From Microbacterium azadirachtae (GTDB taxonomy: Bacteria > Actinomycetota > Actinomycetes > Actinomycetales > Microbacteriaceae), in NCBI RefSeq assembly GCF_000956505.1, contig NZ_JYIX01000029.1:62001-126000 (forward strand): 64,000 nt of DNA. Reading direction: 5' to 3'. The position numbers and the translations under genes were made by a program. Shown here piece after piece: positions 55,434 to 63,826 of the stretch (position 1 is the stretch's first letter; every line of letters starts with the position of its first letter). The notes beneath the pieces were generated by a model, which did not search any database, had not been told where the DNA came from, and worked only from the letters and a program-made list of their open reading frames with translations.

Positions 55434-56636
55434 TCATCGCACGCTGCGATGCACCTCGCGCTCCTCGATCGCGTCGAGCTCCGCCGTCGCCCGCGCCCGC
55501 AGGGTATCGGACAGCCCGCGGTCGCCGATCGCCCGGGGCGCCGCGAGGCGCTCGTCCAGGCGGCCGCGATGCATCGCGTAACCCCACGTGGCGAGGGCGA
55601 GCAGCGGCCCCCACAGCCAGAACGGCAGCACGAGCAGCAGCTCCAGCACGCCGACCGCCAGCGCGCCGCCGCTCGTCGCGGCGACGCGCACCAGATCCAC
55701 ACCGCCCACCGTGAACATCACCGCCACGAACGATGCCGCGACCACCACCAACCCGGCGGGAACCGGACGGCCCCCGACACCGCCCATCCACTGGGGGAAC
55801 CGGTCCGCCCACGGCAGGCACAGCGCGAGCGTGAGCAGCCCCGCCGCGAGCATCGCCCCGCCGAGCAGCAGGCCCACCATGAGGATGTCCGGCGCGAGAG
55901 CGCCCGTCGGCGCGAACAGCGGCCAGGGCGTCAGCCACGTGAGGCGGCAGAACACGTAGGGCAGCGCGCACAGCGCCGCCGCGGCGGTGACCGCCCGCCG
56001 ATGCCGCCGCACGCCCGCGGCGAACCGCCCCCGCACGGCGGGCTCGCCGATCGCCCAGGCGGCGAGCGCACCTGCGGCGACCAGGTGCGCGAAGGAGACC
56101 GCCAACTCGCCGAGCCGCGGAGCGAGCGCGTCCAGCACGCGGGGCGCGAACGTCGTCAGCGGCAGGCGGAGCGCTGCGAGCACGACGACGCCGACGACGA
56201 GCGCGATTCCGATGACTCCGATCACGGGTCGTCGCACCGTCAGCAGCACGAGCCCCACGACGACCAGCCCCGCCACCACCAGCACGAACGAGTACCCGGC
56301 GACCGGGATGATCCCTCCGGGGATCAGCGCCGCCACCAGCAGCGCCGCGATCACCGCGGCGATGCGCAGTCCGCCCGGCGCCGCGCCGACGACGTCCCCG
56401 GCGCCGCCGCCGCGCTGTCCGCGCAGCCCGAGCACGCCGACGGCCACCGCGGCGAGCCCCGCCGCGATCGACACCGCCGCAGCCATGGGCGCCCCGACGG
56501 CGGTGGCGACGAGGCTCGGGGACGCTCCCGTGGGCAGGATGCCCGGGATGAGCAGTCCGATCGCGCCGAGAAGGGAGACGACCGCCCCGAGCGCAAGGGC
56601 GACGATCAGCAGCACGACACGCGTTCTGTTCCTCAT
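55434..56636 (-). CDS. multi-spanning membrane protein of unknown function
   Basis: Protein of 400 residues with about 10 hydrophobic segments (VVLLIVALALGAVVSLLGAI at the start). CALPYVFCRLTWLTPWPLFA in the middle is a distinctive stretch seen in uncharacterised actinobacterial membrane proteins. It starts at ATG 56636. The two-component genes precede it on the same strand after 89 bp, so it may be their target or part of the same transcript (inference). Confidence 0.7.
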   Translation of the reverse strand: MRNRTRVVLLIVALALGAVVSLLGAIGLLIPGILPTGASPSLVATAVGAPMAAAVSIAAGLAAVAVGVLGLRGQRGGGAGDVVGAAPGGLRIAAVIAALLVAALIPGGIIPVAGYSFVLVVAGLVVVGLVLLTVRRPVIGVIGIALVVGVVVLAALRLPLTTFAPRVLDALAPRLGELAVSFAHLVAAGALAAWAIGEPAVRGRFAAGVRRHRRAVTAAAALCALPYVFCRLTWLTPWPLFAPTGALAPDILMVGLLLGGAMLAAGLLTLALCLPWADRFPQWMGGVGGRPVPAGLVVVAASFVAVMFTVGGVDLVRVAATSGGALAVGVLELLLVLPFWLWGPLLALATWGYAMHRGRLDERLAAPRAIGDRGLSDTLRARATAELDAIEEREVHRSVR

Positions 56637-56725
56637 GTCTCGAACGCTACGGATCCGGATCCGCTCTCCGCGTCGCCCTCGAGGACGGTCCCGGATCACC
56701 CTCAGGGATGATCCCCGGCGCGCCC

Positions 56726-57382
56726 CTACCGACCGGGGCGGCGGACGCCGTTCTCGTAGGCCCAGATCACGACGTGCAGGCGGTCGGCGAGACCGAGCTT
56801 CGCGAGGATCGCCTTGACATGCGTCTTCACGGTGTTCTCGCTGAGGAACAGGGCGCGCGCGATGTCGTCGTTCGACGCACCGGTGGCGAGCGCCTGCGCG
56901 ACCTCGCGCTCCCGGCCGCTGAGCGGCGCGAGCGCCGTATCGGGATCGGCCGCGGGTCCCGCCTCCCGCACGAAGCCGAGCAGCGCCGCCGTCGCGCGCG
57001 GCGACATGGCGGCATCCCCGGCCGCGGCCGCGACCACCGCGTCGGCGAGATCCTGCGGGGTGGCGTCCTTCGTGAGGAACCCGCTCGCCCCCTCGCGGAT
57101 CGCCTCGACGACGTACTGGTCGAGGTCGAAGGTCGTGAGCATGAGGATCCGGATCCCCGGCTTCAGCCGCAGGATCTCCCGAGTCGCGGCGATGCCGTCC
57201 ATCCCCGGCATGCGGATGTCCATCAGCACGACGTCGACGGCGTGACCGCGCACGTGCGCGATGCCTCCGTGCGCATCGGCCGCGGTCGCGACCTCGGCGA
57301 TGCGCGGATCCCGGCCGAGCATGATCGCGACCGCCTCGCGGAACAGTTCCTGATCGTCCACGAGCAGCACCCGGATCGTCAT
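56726..57382 (-). CDS. NarL/LuxR-family response regulator
   Basis: Regulator of 218 residues with receiver phosphoacceptor Asp55 in DVVLMDIRMPGMDG, DD at residues 9-10, and Lys in GFLTKDATPQDL. The C-terminal LuxR helix-turn-helix is LSGREREVAQALATGASNDD, then IARALFLSENTVKTHVKAIL. ATG 57382 overlaps the kinase stop by 4 bp. Confidence 0.95.
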   Translation of the reverse strand: MTIRVLLVDDQELFREAVAIMLGRDPRIAEVATAADAHGGIAHVRGHAVDVVLMDIRMPGMDGIAATREILRLKPGIRILMLTTFDLDQYVVEAIREGASGFLTKDATPQDLADAVVAAAAGDAAMSPRATAALLGFVREAGPAADPDTALAPLSGREREVAQALATGASNDDIARALFLSENTVKTHVKAILAKLGLADRLHVVIWAYENGVRRPGR

Positions 57383-58656
57383 GCTCCCTCCCCTGCCGCG
57401 AGCACTGGGAGCACCGGCAACTCGGCCCGCAGCAGCCAGCCGTGCGATCCCGATCCGGACCCCGCGGACGATCCCGATCCCGCACTCGATCCCGAGGACG
57501 GTTTCGGCCGCGCCGCAGCAGCCGCGACCGCTCCCGACGCGAGCGACCCGCCCGCCAGCCGGATCCGCTCGCCGAGGCTCACGAGCCCGGTCCCGGCGCC
57601 GAGATCGGATCCGCTGCGCCCGGATCCGCCGTCGTCCTCGACCTCGGCGACGACCCGCTCCTCGGCCCAGGAGACGCGCACCTCGATCCGCACCGGCGGC
57701 AGCGCATGCCGCATGGCGTTCGTGAGCCCCTCGCGCACCGTGCGGTGCAGCGCGAGCGCCGACGCCGGAGCCAGGTCGCGACGGGCTCCGGCCTCCACGA
57801 GTCGGGCCTCGCACGCAGGACTGCGCACCGAGGCGACGAGCTCGGCCAGGGAGTCCACCGTCGGAAGCGGCTCCTTCGGGGCGTCGCCCTCGGCGGCGAC
57901 GATCGCGCGCATGCCCCGCAGCGCGTCGCGGCCCGTGTCCACGACCACGCCGAGCGCGCGCTCGCTGACCTCGGGCCGCTCTCGGACGAGCGCCCGCGCA
58001 ACCTCGGACTGCGCGATCATGACCGTCATCGCGTGCGCGACGACGTCGTGCAGCTCTCCGTTGATGCGCATCCGCTCGTCCGCGATCGCCTGCCGCACGC
58101 GCACCGCGGTGCGCTCCTCGGCGCGGCTCGTCGCGAACCGCACCAGCAGACCGCACGCCCACGCTGCGGTCGCGCAGGCCGCGAGTCCGAGGAAGGCGCC
58201 GAGCCGCAGCAGCCAGACGTCGATGCCTGCCGCGGAGCCGAACGTCGGCTCGGCGAGCGCGATCATCCCAGCGCCGATGAGCCCGATACTCAGGGCGACG
58301 ACGGAGAGCCGCACCCGCTCGCGCGCCGCGACCTGGGCGAGGCACAGCAGATACACGACCGCGGACGGGTGCATGACGGCGGACGCGTCGCGCGCCGCGG
58401 GGATCAGCACCAGGAGCAGCATCACCGCGCTCGCGACGAGGAAGCCCGCGACCGGTCGCCGTACCGACAGCAGTGAGGCGCCGTGCAGCGCCGCGAAGCC
58501 CAGCGCAAGCCCGAGGACGACCAGCAGCGCCGGGTGCGGGGTCGACCACGCGAGCGAGGCGAGGCTGATCGGCAGCAGCACCACGAGGGCCGCCAGCGCC
58601 ACGATCAGCGAGGCGCCACCGCCGCGCACGCCGATCCGCGCCTTCCCTGTCTGCAC
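57379..58656 (-). CDS. NarL-family sensor histidine kinase
   Basis: Kinase of 425 residues with five or six membrane spans in the first 170 residues, then HisKA_3 with phosphoacceptor His203 in RINGELHDVVAHAMTVMIAQ, and an HATPase (LHRTVREGLTNAMRHA, GTGLVSLGERIRLAGGSL). A low-complexity insert rich in Ser, Gly and Ala (about residues 385-405) interrupts the last part of the ATPase domain before HGWLLRAELPVLP. Start at GTG 58656 with GGGGAC upstream. Cognate regulator follows with 4-bp overlap. Confidence 0.92.
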   Translation of the reverse strand: MQTGKARIGVRGGGASLIVALAALVVLLPISLASLAWSTPHPALLVVLGLALGFAALHGASLLSVRRPVAGFLVASAVMLLLVLIPAARDASAVMHPSAVVYLLCLAQVAARERVRLSVVALSIGLIGAGMIALAEPTFGSAAGIDVWLLRLGAFLGLAACATAAWACGLLVRFATSRAEERTAVRVRQAIADERMRINGELHDVVAHAMTVMIAQSEVARALVRERPEVSERALGVVVDTGRDALRGMRAIVAAEGDAPKEPLPTVDSLAELVASVRSPACEARLVEAGARRDLAPASALALHRTVREGLTNAMRHALPPVRIEVRVSWAEERVVAEVEDDGGSGRSGSDLGAGTGLVSLGERIRLAGGSLASGAVAAAAARPKPSSGSSAGSGSSAGSGSGSHGWLLRAELPVLPVLAAGEGA

Positions 58657-58772
58657 GTCCCCATGCTGGCATGCGGTCGCGCACGCGTCCTCACCCGTGC
58701 GAGTGACCCGGATCCGGACTCGGGCTCGTGGATGCGCGAGGTTGCGGCGTCGCGAGATCGCGGGACGCCGGA

Positions 58773-59438
58773 TCAGCCGGCGTGCCTCCGGCACCACTCG
58801 TACATGATCACAGCCGCCGCGGCACCGGCGTTGATCGAGCGGGTGGATCCGTACTGCGAGATCTCGACGTGCCCCGACGCCGCGGCGAGCGCCTCGTCCG
58901 AAAGCCCTGGACCTTCCGCGCCGAACAGCAGCACGCAGCGCTGCGGCAGGTCGGCCCGGTCCACCGGGACCGCACCCTCGAGGTTGTCCACGGCGATGAT
59001 CGGGATCCGCTCCGCCTCCGCCCACGCGGTGAACGCCTGCACCGTCTCGTGATGCACGACGTGCTGGTAGCGGTCGGTGACCATGGCGCCCCGGCGGTTC
59101 CAGCGCCGCCGCCCGATGATGTGCACGGTGTCGGCGAGGAACGCGTTCGCACTGCGCACGATCGAGCCGATGTTCATGTCGTGCTGCCAGTTCTCGATCG
59201 CCACGTGGAAGGCGTGTCGTCGGGAGTCGAGGTCGGCGACGATCGCCTCCATCCGCCAGTAGCGGTAGGCGTCGACGACGTTCCGCCGGTCGCCGTGGGC
59301 GAGCAGGTCGGGATCGAAGTGCTCCCCCGCAGGCCACGCGTCGGGACCGCCCGGCCAGGGGCCGACGCCGTGCTCGACGGGCTCCGCAGCGTCATCCGCC
59401 GTCGTCGCTGTTTCACTCTCGGGCGCCGGATCCTGCAT
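58773..59438 (-). CDS. SpoU-family (SPOUT) tRNA/rRNA methyltransferase
   Basis: Methyltransferase of 221 residues. SPOUT motif 1 is NIGSIVRSANAFLADTVHII, motif 2 LLFGAEGPGLSDEAL and motif 3 QYGSTRSINAGAAAAVIMYE. The last two build the knotted SAM site. Ribose 2'-O methylation of tRNA or rRNA is the family role; the target base is not determinable. The acidic N-terminal 30 residues are not conserved. It diverges from mntH. Confidence 0.92.
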   Translation of the reverse strand: MQDPAPESETATTADDAAEPVEHGVGPWPGGPDAWPAGEHFDPDLLAHGDRRNVVDAYRYWRMEAIVADLDSRRHAFHVAIENWQHDMNIGSIVRSANAFLADTVHIIGRRRWNRRGAMVTDRYQHVVHHETVQAFTAWAEAERIPIIAVDNLEGAVPVDRADLPQRCVLLFGAEGPGLSDEALAAASGHVEISQYGSTRSINAGAAAAVIMYEWCRRHAG

Positions 59439-59564
59439 CCCGCCAGCGTAGCCGCGGGAGCGCGCCGAGGTTCCGCACGGTTCGCGTGGGCCCGCGCTCT
59501 CCCTCGCTCGTGCGCCTGCGGCCCCTCGCCCGCGAGCCTGCGCCCCGCCCGCCCGATCCGGATA

Positions 59565-59608
59565 TTTCGGTATGCCTAAAAATGGAGTAGGTTTTCGGTG
59601 TGCCTAAA
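59565..59608. promoter_or_regulatory. two putative MntR boxes at the mntH promoter
   Basis: TTTCGGTATGCCTAAA (59565-59580) and TTTCGGTGTGCCTAAA (59593-59608) are direct copies, 28 bp apart, of a partly palindromic DtxR-type site. The first overlaps the expected -35 region, the second covers the GTG start. A TAGGTT -10-like box (59588-59593) lies between. The DtxR/MntR gene at 62318 is the likely binder. Confidence 0.6.
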
Positions 59609-60889
59609 ACTACGGTGACCATCGCACCTCCTCGCTCCGACGCCCCGGCTTCCGCCCGCGGCGCGGCGCTGCTCGGGCCTGCGCTCGTCGCCGGAGTCGC
59701 CTACGTGGATCCGGGCAACGTCGCCAGCAACATGACCGCGGGCGCCGGCTACGGCTACCTGCTGGTGTGGGTCGTCGTCGTGGCCAACGTGATCGCGTGG
59801 CTGGTGCAGTACCTGTCGGCGAAGCTCGGCGTCGTCACGGGGCGCAGCCTGCCCGAGCTGCTCGGCGACCGGCTCAAGCATCGGTTCGCCCGCCGTGCGT
59901 ACTGGCTGCAGGCCGAACTCGTCGCGATGGCGACCGACATCGCCGAGGTGATCGGCGGCGCGATCGCGCTGCAGCTGCTGTTCGGGATCCCGCTGCTCCT
60001 CGGCGGCTTCATCACGGGCGCGGTCTCGATGGTCCTGCTCGCCATCCAGGGGCGTCGTGGCGCGCGGCCGTTCGAGTTCGTCGTGATCGGCCTGCTCGCC
60101 GTCGTCACCGTCGGGTTCCTCGCCGGGCTGCTCGTCGCCCCGCCGGATCCGGCCGCAGCCCTCGGGGGGCTGACGCCGCGGTTCACGGATTCCGGATCCG
60201 TGCTGCTGGCCGCCTCGATCCTGGGCGCGACGATCATGCCGCACGCGATCTACGCGCACTCCGCCCTCGCCAGGGACCGGTTCGGATCCGCCCCGGTGCA
60301 CCCCGGCGGAGACCCCGAGCCGGCCAGGCGCACCCCGATCGCACGGCTGCTGACCGCCACCCGGTGGGACGTCACGCTCGCGATGGTCGTCGCGGGGGCG
60401 GTGAACCTTGGCATGCTGCTGCTCGCCGCGGCCACGCTCCCCGGTGTGAGCGGCACCGACTCCCTCGAGGGCGCGCACGCCGCGATCAGCGCACAACTCG
60501 GCCCGCTCATCGGCACTCTGTTCGCCGTCGGGCTGCTGGCCTCGGGCCTCGCGTCGACCGCGGTCGGCGCCTACGCGGGCGCGGAGATCATGCACGGGCT
60601 GCTGCGCGTGCGCATCGCGATGCCGGTGCGCCGCATGGTCACGCTGATCCCGGCCCTGCTCATCCTCGGGCTCGGCGTGGATCCCACCTTCGCGCTCGTG
60701 CTCAGTCAGGTGGCGCTGTCGTTCGGGATCCCGTTCGCCCTCATCCCCCTCGTCGCCCTCACTGCCCGGCAGCGCACGCTCGGCCGCTACGCGAACCGCC
60801 TGTGGACCACGATCGCCGGCATCGTCGCCGCCGCGCTCCTGATCACGCTCAACGCCGTGCTGCTCTGGCTGCTCCTGACCGGAGCCTGA
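59600..60889 (+). CDS. mntH: Nramp-family manganese/divalent-metal importer MntH
   Basis: Proton-coupled metal importer of 429 residues with 11 spans. Metal-coordinating TM1 DPGN is in VAYVDPGNVASN, and TM6 MPHAIY in TIMPHAIYAHSAL supplies the Met and Ala/His positions that favour Mn(II). Start at GTG 59600, apparently leaderless and inside a putative MntR box. Its stop codon is part of a 16-bp perfect inverted repeat. A MntR-type regulator is encoded 1.4 kb downstream. Confidence 0.95.
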   Translation: MPKTTVTIAPPRSDAPASARGAALLGPALVAGVAYVDPGNVASNMTAGAGYGYLLVWVVVVANVIAWLVQYLSAKLGVVTGRSLPELLGDRLKHRFARRAYWLQAELVAMATDIAEVIGGAIALQLLFGIPLLLGGFITGAVSMVLLAIQGRRGARPFEFVVIGLLAVVTVGFLAGLLVAPPDPAAALGGLTPRFTDSGSVLLAASILGATIMPHAIYAHSALARDRFGSAPVHPGGDPEPARRTPIARLLTATRWDVTLAMVVAGAVNLGMLLLAAATLPGVSGTDSLEGAHAAISAQLGPLIGTLFAVGLLASGLASTAVGAYAGAEIMHGLLRVRIAMPVRRMVTLIPALLILGLGVDPTFALVLSQVALSFGIPFALIPLVALTARQRTLGRYANRLWTTIAGIVAAALLITLNAVLLWLLLTGA

Positions 60890-60965
60890 CCGCGAGACTC
60901 CAACTCCGCGACGAGACTGCACGCCAGGACTGCAGTCTCGTCGCCCAGATGGAGTCTCGCGGTCA
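60887..60965. repeat. nested inverted-repeat element (A-A-a-a), locus 7
   Basis: Outer arms TGACCGCGAGACTCCA (60887-60902) and their exact complement (60950-60965) enclose inner arms CGACGAGACTGCA (60909-60921) and exact complement (60931-60943). All share a CGAGACT core. It lies between convergent mntH and the DUF1003 gene and may end both transcripts, though no T-run follows. Confidence 0.75.
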
Positions 60966-60988
60966 AGGGCGGTCGGGACCGGGGGGCG

Positions 60989-61648
60989 CTAACGCTCGGG
61001 CGAGGCGTCCGGTTCCCCGTCCTGCGCCTCGGTCCGGACCGCGGCCTGCACCTGCGTCTCGGCCCGAGCCTCGGCCTGCGTCTCGGCAGCCCGCGCGCTG
61101 TCCTTCGCGGCCTCGACCTCCGTCGCGACGTCCTGCGCATCGGCTCCCGACGCACCGGCGCCGGTCTGCGCGGGTACCAGTGCGCGGGCGATCCCCTGCA
61201 GCTCCGCGATCATCTCGAGCTGACGCCGGTTGATCTCCAGCAGCGCCTCGATGTCGACCCTCGCCGCGACGTTGGTGTCGAAGTCGTGCTGCGCGAGCGC
61301 GGCCGAGATCGCGTCCTGGCGCTTCGCGGCGATGAGCAGGATCGCCCCTTGCAACCCCGCCAGCATGCTGAGGAACAGGTTCAGCAGGATGAACGGATAC
61401 GGATCCCATGCCGTCGTCCTGCTCGAGTTGAGGATCCACCAGACCGCCATGAACAGGACGAAGCCGCCGACGAAGGCCCAGCTGCCCATCCCGTTGCGGA
61501 GGCGATCGGCGGACCGCTCGCCGAGCGTGAGCTGCCCCTTCACCTGCTCGTGCCAGGTGCTCTCGGGCAGCGGTCGCGCACTGCCCTTCGGCAGCTGCGT
61601 GAGGAACGTGTTGAGGTCCTCGATCGACATGGCCTTCTCCCTCGGCAT
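60989..61648 (-). CDS. DUF1003 membrane protein
   Basis: Protein of 219 residues. Two membrane spans (WAFVGGFVLFMAVWWIL and PFILLNLFLSMLAGLQGAIL) with DPYPFILLNL and HDFDTNVAARVDIEALLEI are the DUF1003 signature. A long Ala/Glu/Gln-rich C-terminal helix-forming tail (about residues 170-219) follows. Start at ATG 61648, supported by GAGGGAG; ATG 61630 is an alternative. Family function is unknown. Confidence 0.88.
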   Translation of the reverse strand: MPREKAMSIEDLNTFLTQLPKGSARPLPESTWHEQVKGQLTLGERSADRLRNGMGSWAFVGGFVLFMAVWWILNSSRTTAWDPYPFILLNLFLSMLAGLQGAILLIAAKRQDAISAALAQHDFDTNVAARVDIEALLEINRRQLEMIAELQGIARALVPAQTGAGASGADAQDVATEVEAAKDSARAAETQAEARAETQVQAAVRTEAQDGEPDASPER

Positions 61649-61857
61649 GCTCAGCTCCCTCACGCCCGGCGCCATCGCCGGACCCGGCTCCAGTCTCCCG
61701 CGTCGCCCGCCCGCGCCTCGCCGACTCGCTGACGCCGCGAGGCGCTGACGGGCCGGCACAGTGTGCCCGACGATGCGCCGATCGGCCGGCGCGAGATCCA
61801 TCGGACGGACGATGCGGACCGGACGGGACCCACAGCCGCCGCGGGTAGGCTCGAAGG

Positions 61858-62208
61858 ATGGCCAGATCCCGCCGCCCGTCCGCCGCGCAGCGCGCCGCCG
61901 AGAAGGCCGAAGCGCTGGCTTCCGCGCGCCGGGCCGTGCGGATCTGCACGTGGGCGTCGCTCGTCACCGCCGCCCTGGGGATCTTGCTCCTCGCCCTGCC
62001 GAAGCTCCTGCCGGTGGGCAGCCCGTGGGTGCAGCTCGCGCTCGGCGCGCTGACCCTGATCCTGTCGTTCCGCGCCCGCGCGATCGGCATGCGCGGGGTC
62101 GAGGGCTTCGACGGCCGCATGTCCCTGCTCGGCGCTCTCGCCGGATTCGCGATCATGTTCTTCGCCGGCCAGGCCGCGTTCGCGGTCCTCTCCGCCGTCG
62201 CATCCTGA
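61858..62208 (+). CDS. small membrane protein of unknown function
   Basis: Protein of 116 residues with a basic helical N-terminus (ARSRRPSAAQRAAEKAEALA) and three membrane spans. No domain recognised. TAGGCT at 61846-61851 six bases before ATG 61858 suggests a leaderless mRNA. Function unknown. Confidence 0.65.
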   Translation: MARSRRPSAAQRAAEKAEALASARRAVRICTWASLVTAALGILLLALPKLLPVGSPWVQLALGALTLILSFRARAIGMRGVEGFDGRMSLLGALAGFAIMFFAGQAAFAVLSAVAS

Positions 62209-62227
62209 CTCCGCCGCCCCCTATCTC

Positions 62228-62279
62228 CGAGTCGTCCCCGTGAGCGGACCCCCTGGCGTGCGCTCATGGGGACGACTCG
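62228..62279. repeat. long inverted repeat upstream of mntR
   Basis: CGAGTCGTCCCCGTGAGCG (62228-62246) pairs with 62261-62279 at 18 of 19 positions around a 14-nt loop. It may end the preceding gene or regulate mntR. Confidence 0.6.
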
Positions 62280-62317
62280 AAGGTGGGAAGGGCAACGGCG
62301 GCGGTTAGGGTGGACGG

Positions 62318-62950
62318 GTGGCATCCCCCGCGGCCGACGACTACCTGAAGACGGTGTTCGCGCACACCGAATGGCAGCCGACGCCGATCACCCCGTCGCA
62401 GCTCGCCGCGAAGCTCGGCATCGCCCCGTCCAGCGTCACCGAGATGGTGAAGAAGCTCGCCGCGGCGGGCCTCGTCTCGCACGTGCCCTACGGCGCGGTG
62501 CGGCTCACCGACGACGGCGAGCAGCGCGCGCTCGCGATCATCCGCCGGCACCGCCTCATCGAGACCTGGCTGGTGCGCGAGTTCGACTACGCGTGGGACG
62601 AGGTGCACGACGAGGCCGAGGTGCTCGAGCACACCATCAGCGACCGCCTGCTCGAGGGCATCGACGCCCGGCTGGGCCGGCCGCGCTTCGACCCCCACGG
62701 CGACGCGATCCCCGACGCCTCCGGTCGCATCGAGCGCGAGCCCTTCGTGCTGCTCGCCGACGCCGCGGCAGGGCACTCCGGCCGCGTCCTGCGGGTGGAC
62801 GACCGGGATCCCGAGCTGCTGCGCACCCTGGAGTCCGCAGGGCTGGCGATCGGCGGCGAGGCCGTGGTGATCCCCGACGGCCTGCGGCTCGGCGGCACCG
62901 ATGTCGTGCTCCCCGACGCCGCATCCGAGGTGGTCTGGCTGTCGGCCTGA
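62318..62950 (+). CDS. mntR: DtxR/MntR-family metal-dependent transcriptional regulator
   Basis: Regulator of 210 residues. N-terminal winged helix (ADDYLKTVFAHTEWQPTPIT, LAAKLGIAPSSVTEMVKKLA), then a dimerisation domain with metal ligands in RRHRLIETWLVREFDYAWDE and VHDEAEVLEHTISDRLLEGI, then an SH3-like/FeoA C-terminal domain. Start at GTG 62318; TAGGGT six bases upstream indicates a leaderless mRNA. With Mn it should repress mntH through the boxes at 59565-59608. Confidence 0.88.
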   Translation: MASPAADDYLKTVFAHTEWQPTPITPSQLAAKLGIAPSSVTEMVKKLAAAGLVSHVPYGAVRLTDDGEQRALAIIRRHRLIETWLVREFDYAWDEVHDEAEVLEHTISDRLLEGIDARLGRPRFDPHGDAIPDASGRIEREPFVLLADAAAGHSGRVLRVDDRDPELLRTLESAGLAIGGEAVVIPDGLRLGGTDVVLPDAASEVVWLSA

Positions 62951-62996
62951 CGTCCGCCGTCATCCGCCCGTAATGTCGCGCCCCTAGGCTGTGTGC

Positions 62997-63818
62997 ATGG
63001 TCGAACGCGCGGACATCGAATGCTGGCTCACCGACATGGACGGCGTGCTCGTGCACGAGAACGACGCCCTGCCCGGCGCCGCCGACCTGCTGGCCGGATG
63101 GGAGCGGGACGGGATCCCCTACCTCGTCCTCACGAACAACTCGATCTTCACCGCACGCGACCTCTCGGCCCGCCTCCGCTCGAGCGGCCTGCACGTGCCG
63201 GAGGAGCGGATCTGGACCTCCGCCCTCGCGACCGCCGACTTCCTCCAGCAGCAGCTGCCGGGCGGATCCGCGTTCGTGATCGGCGAGGCCGGCATCCTCA
63301 CCGCCCTGCACGAGGCGGGCTTCATCATGACGGAGACGGATCCCGACTTCGTCGTGGTCGGCGAGACCCGCAACTACTCGTTCGAGGCGATCACGAAGGC
63401 GATCCGCCTCATCGAGGGCGGTGCCCGCTTCATCGTCACGAACCCCGATGCCACCGGCCCCAGCGCCGACGGCCCGATGCCGGCGACGGGAGCGATCGCG
63501 GCCCTCATCACGAAGGCGACGGGCAAGGACCCGTACGTGGTCGGCAAGCCGAACCCGATGATGTTCCGCTCCGCGCTCAACAAGATCGGCGCGCACTCGA
63601 AGAAGACGGGCATGATCGGCGACCGCATGGACACCGACATCGTCGCCGGCATCGAGGCGGGCCTGCACACCGTGCTCGTGCTCACCGGCATCAGCGACCG
63701 CGCCGAGATCGAGAAGTACCCGTTCCGTCCGGATGAGATCGTCGGAGGCGTGATCGACCTGGTCCGGGAGACGCCGGACACCGCGGGCCCTTCGGCAGGC
63801 TCGGGCACCGAGGACTGA
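62997..63818 (+). CDS. HAD-superfamily IIA phosphatase (NagD-like)
   Basis: Phosphatase of 273 residues. Motif I is WLTDMDGVLVHENDALPGA with catalytic Asp13 and Asp15, motif II VLTNNS, motif III Lys in VVGKPNPMMF and motif IV GDRMDTDIVAGIEAG. The IIA cap domain fits NagD/p-nitrophenyl phosphatase relatives. TAGGCT at 62985-62990 lies six bases before ATG 62997, so a leaderless start is likely. The last ten residues (GPSAGSGTED) are encoded by a copy of REP family 1. Confidence 0.9.
   Translation: MVERADIECWLTDMDGVLVHENDALPGAADLLAGWERDGIPYLVLTNNSIFTARDLSARLRSSGLHVPEERIWTSALATADFLQQQLPGGSAFVIGEAGILTALHEAGFIMTETDPDFVVVGETRNYSFEAITKAIRLIEGGARFIVTNPDATGPSADGPMPATGAIAALITKATGKDPYVVGKPNPMMFRSALNKIGAHSKKTGMIGDRMDTDIVAGIEAGLHTVLVLTGISDRAEIEKYPFRPDEIVGGVIDLVRETPDTAGPSAGSGTED
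63787..63806. repeat. dispersed REP-like element, family 1, copy 3
   Basis: GCCCTTCGGCAGGCTCGGGC matches copy 1 (1824-1843) at 17 of 20 positions. It forms the 3' end of the HAD gene. Confidence 0.5.
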
Positions 63819-63826
63819 GCGTTCCG

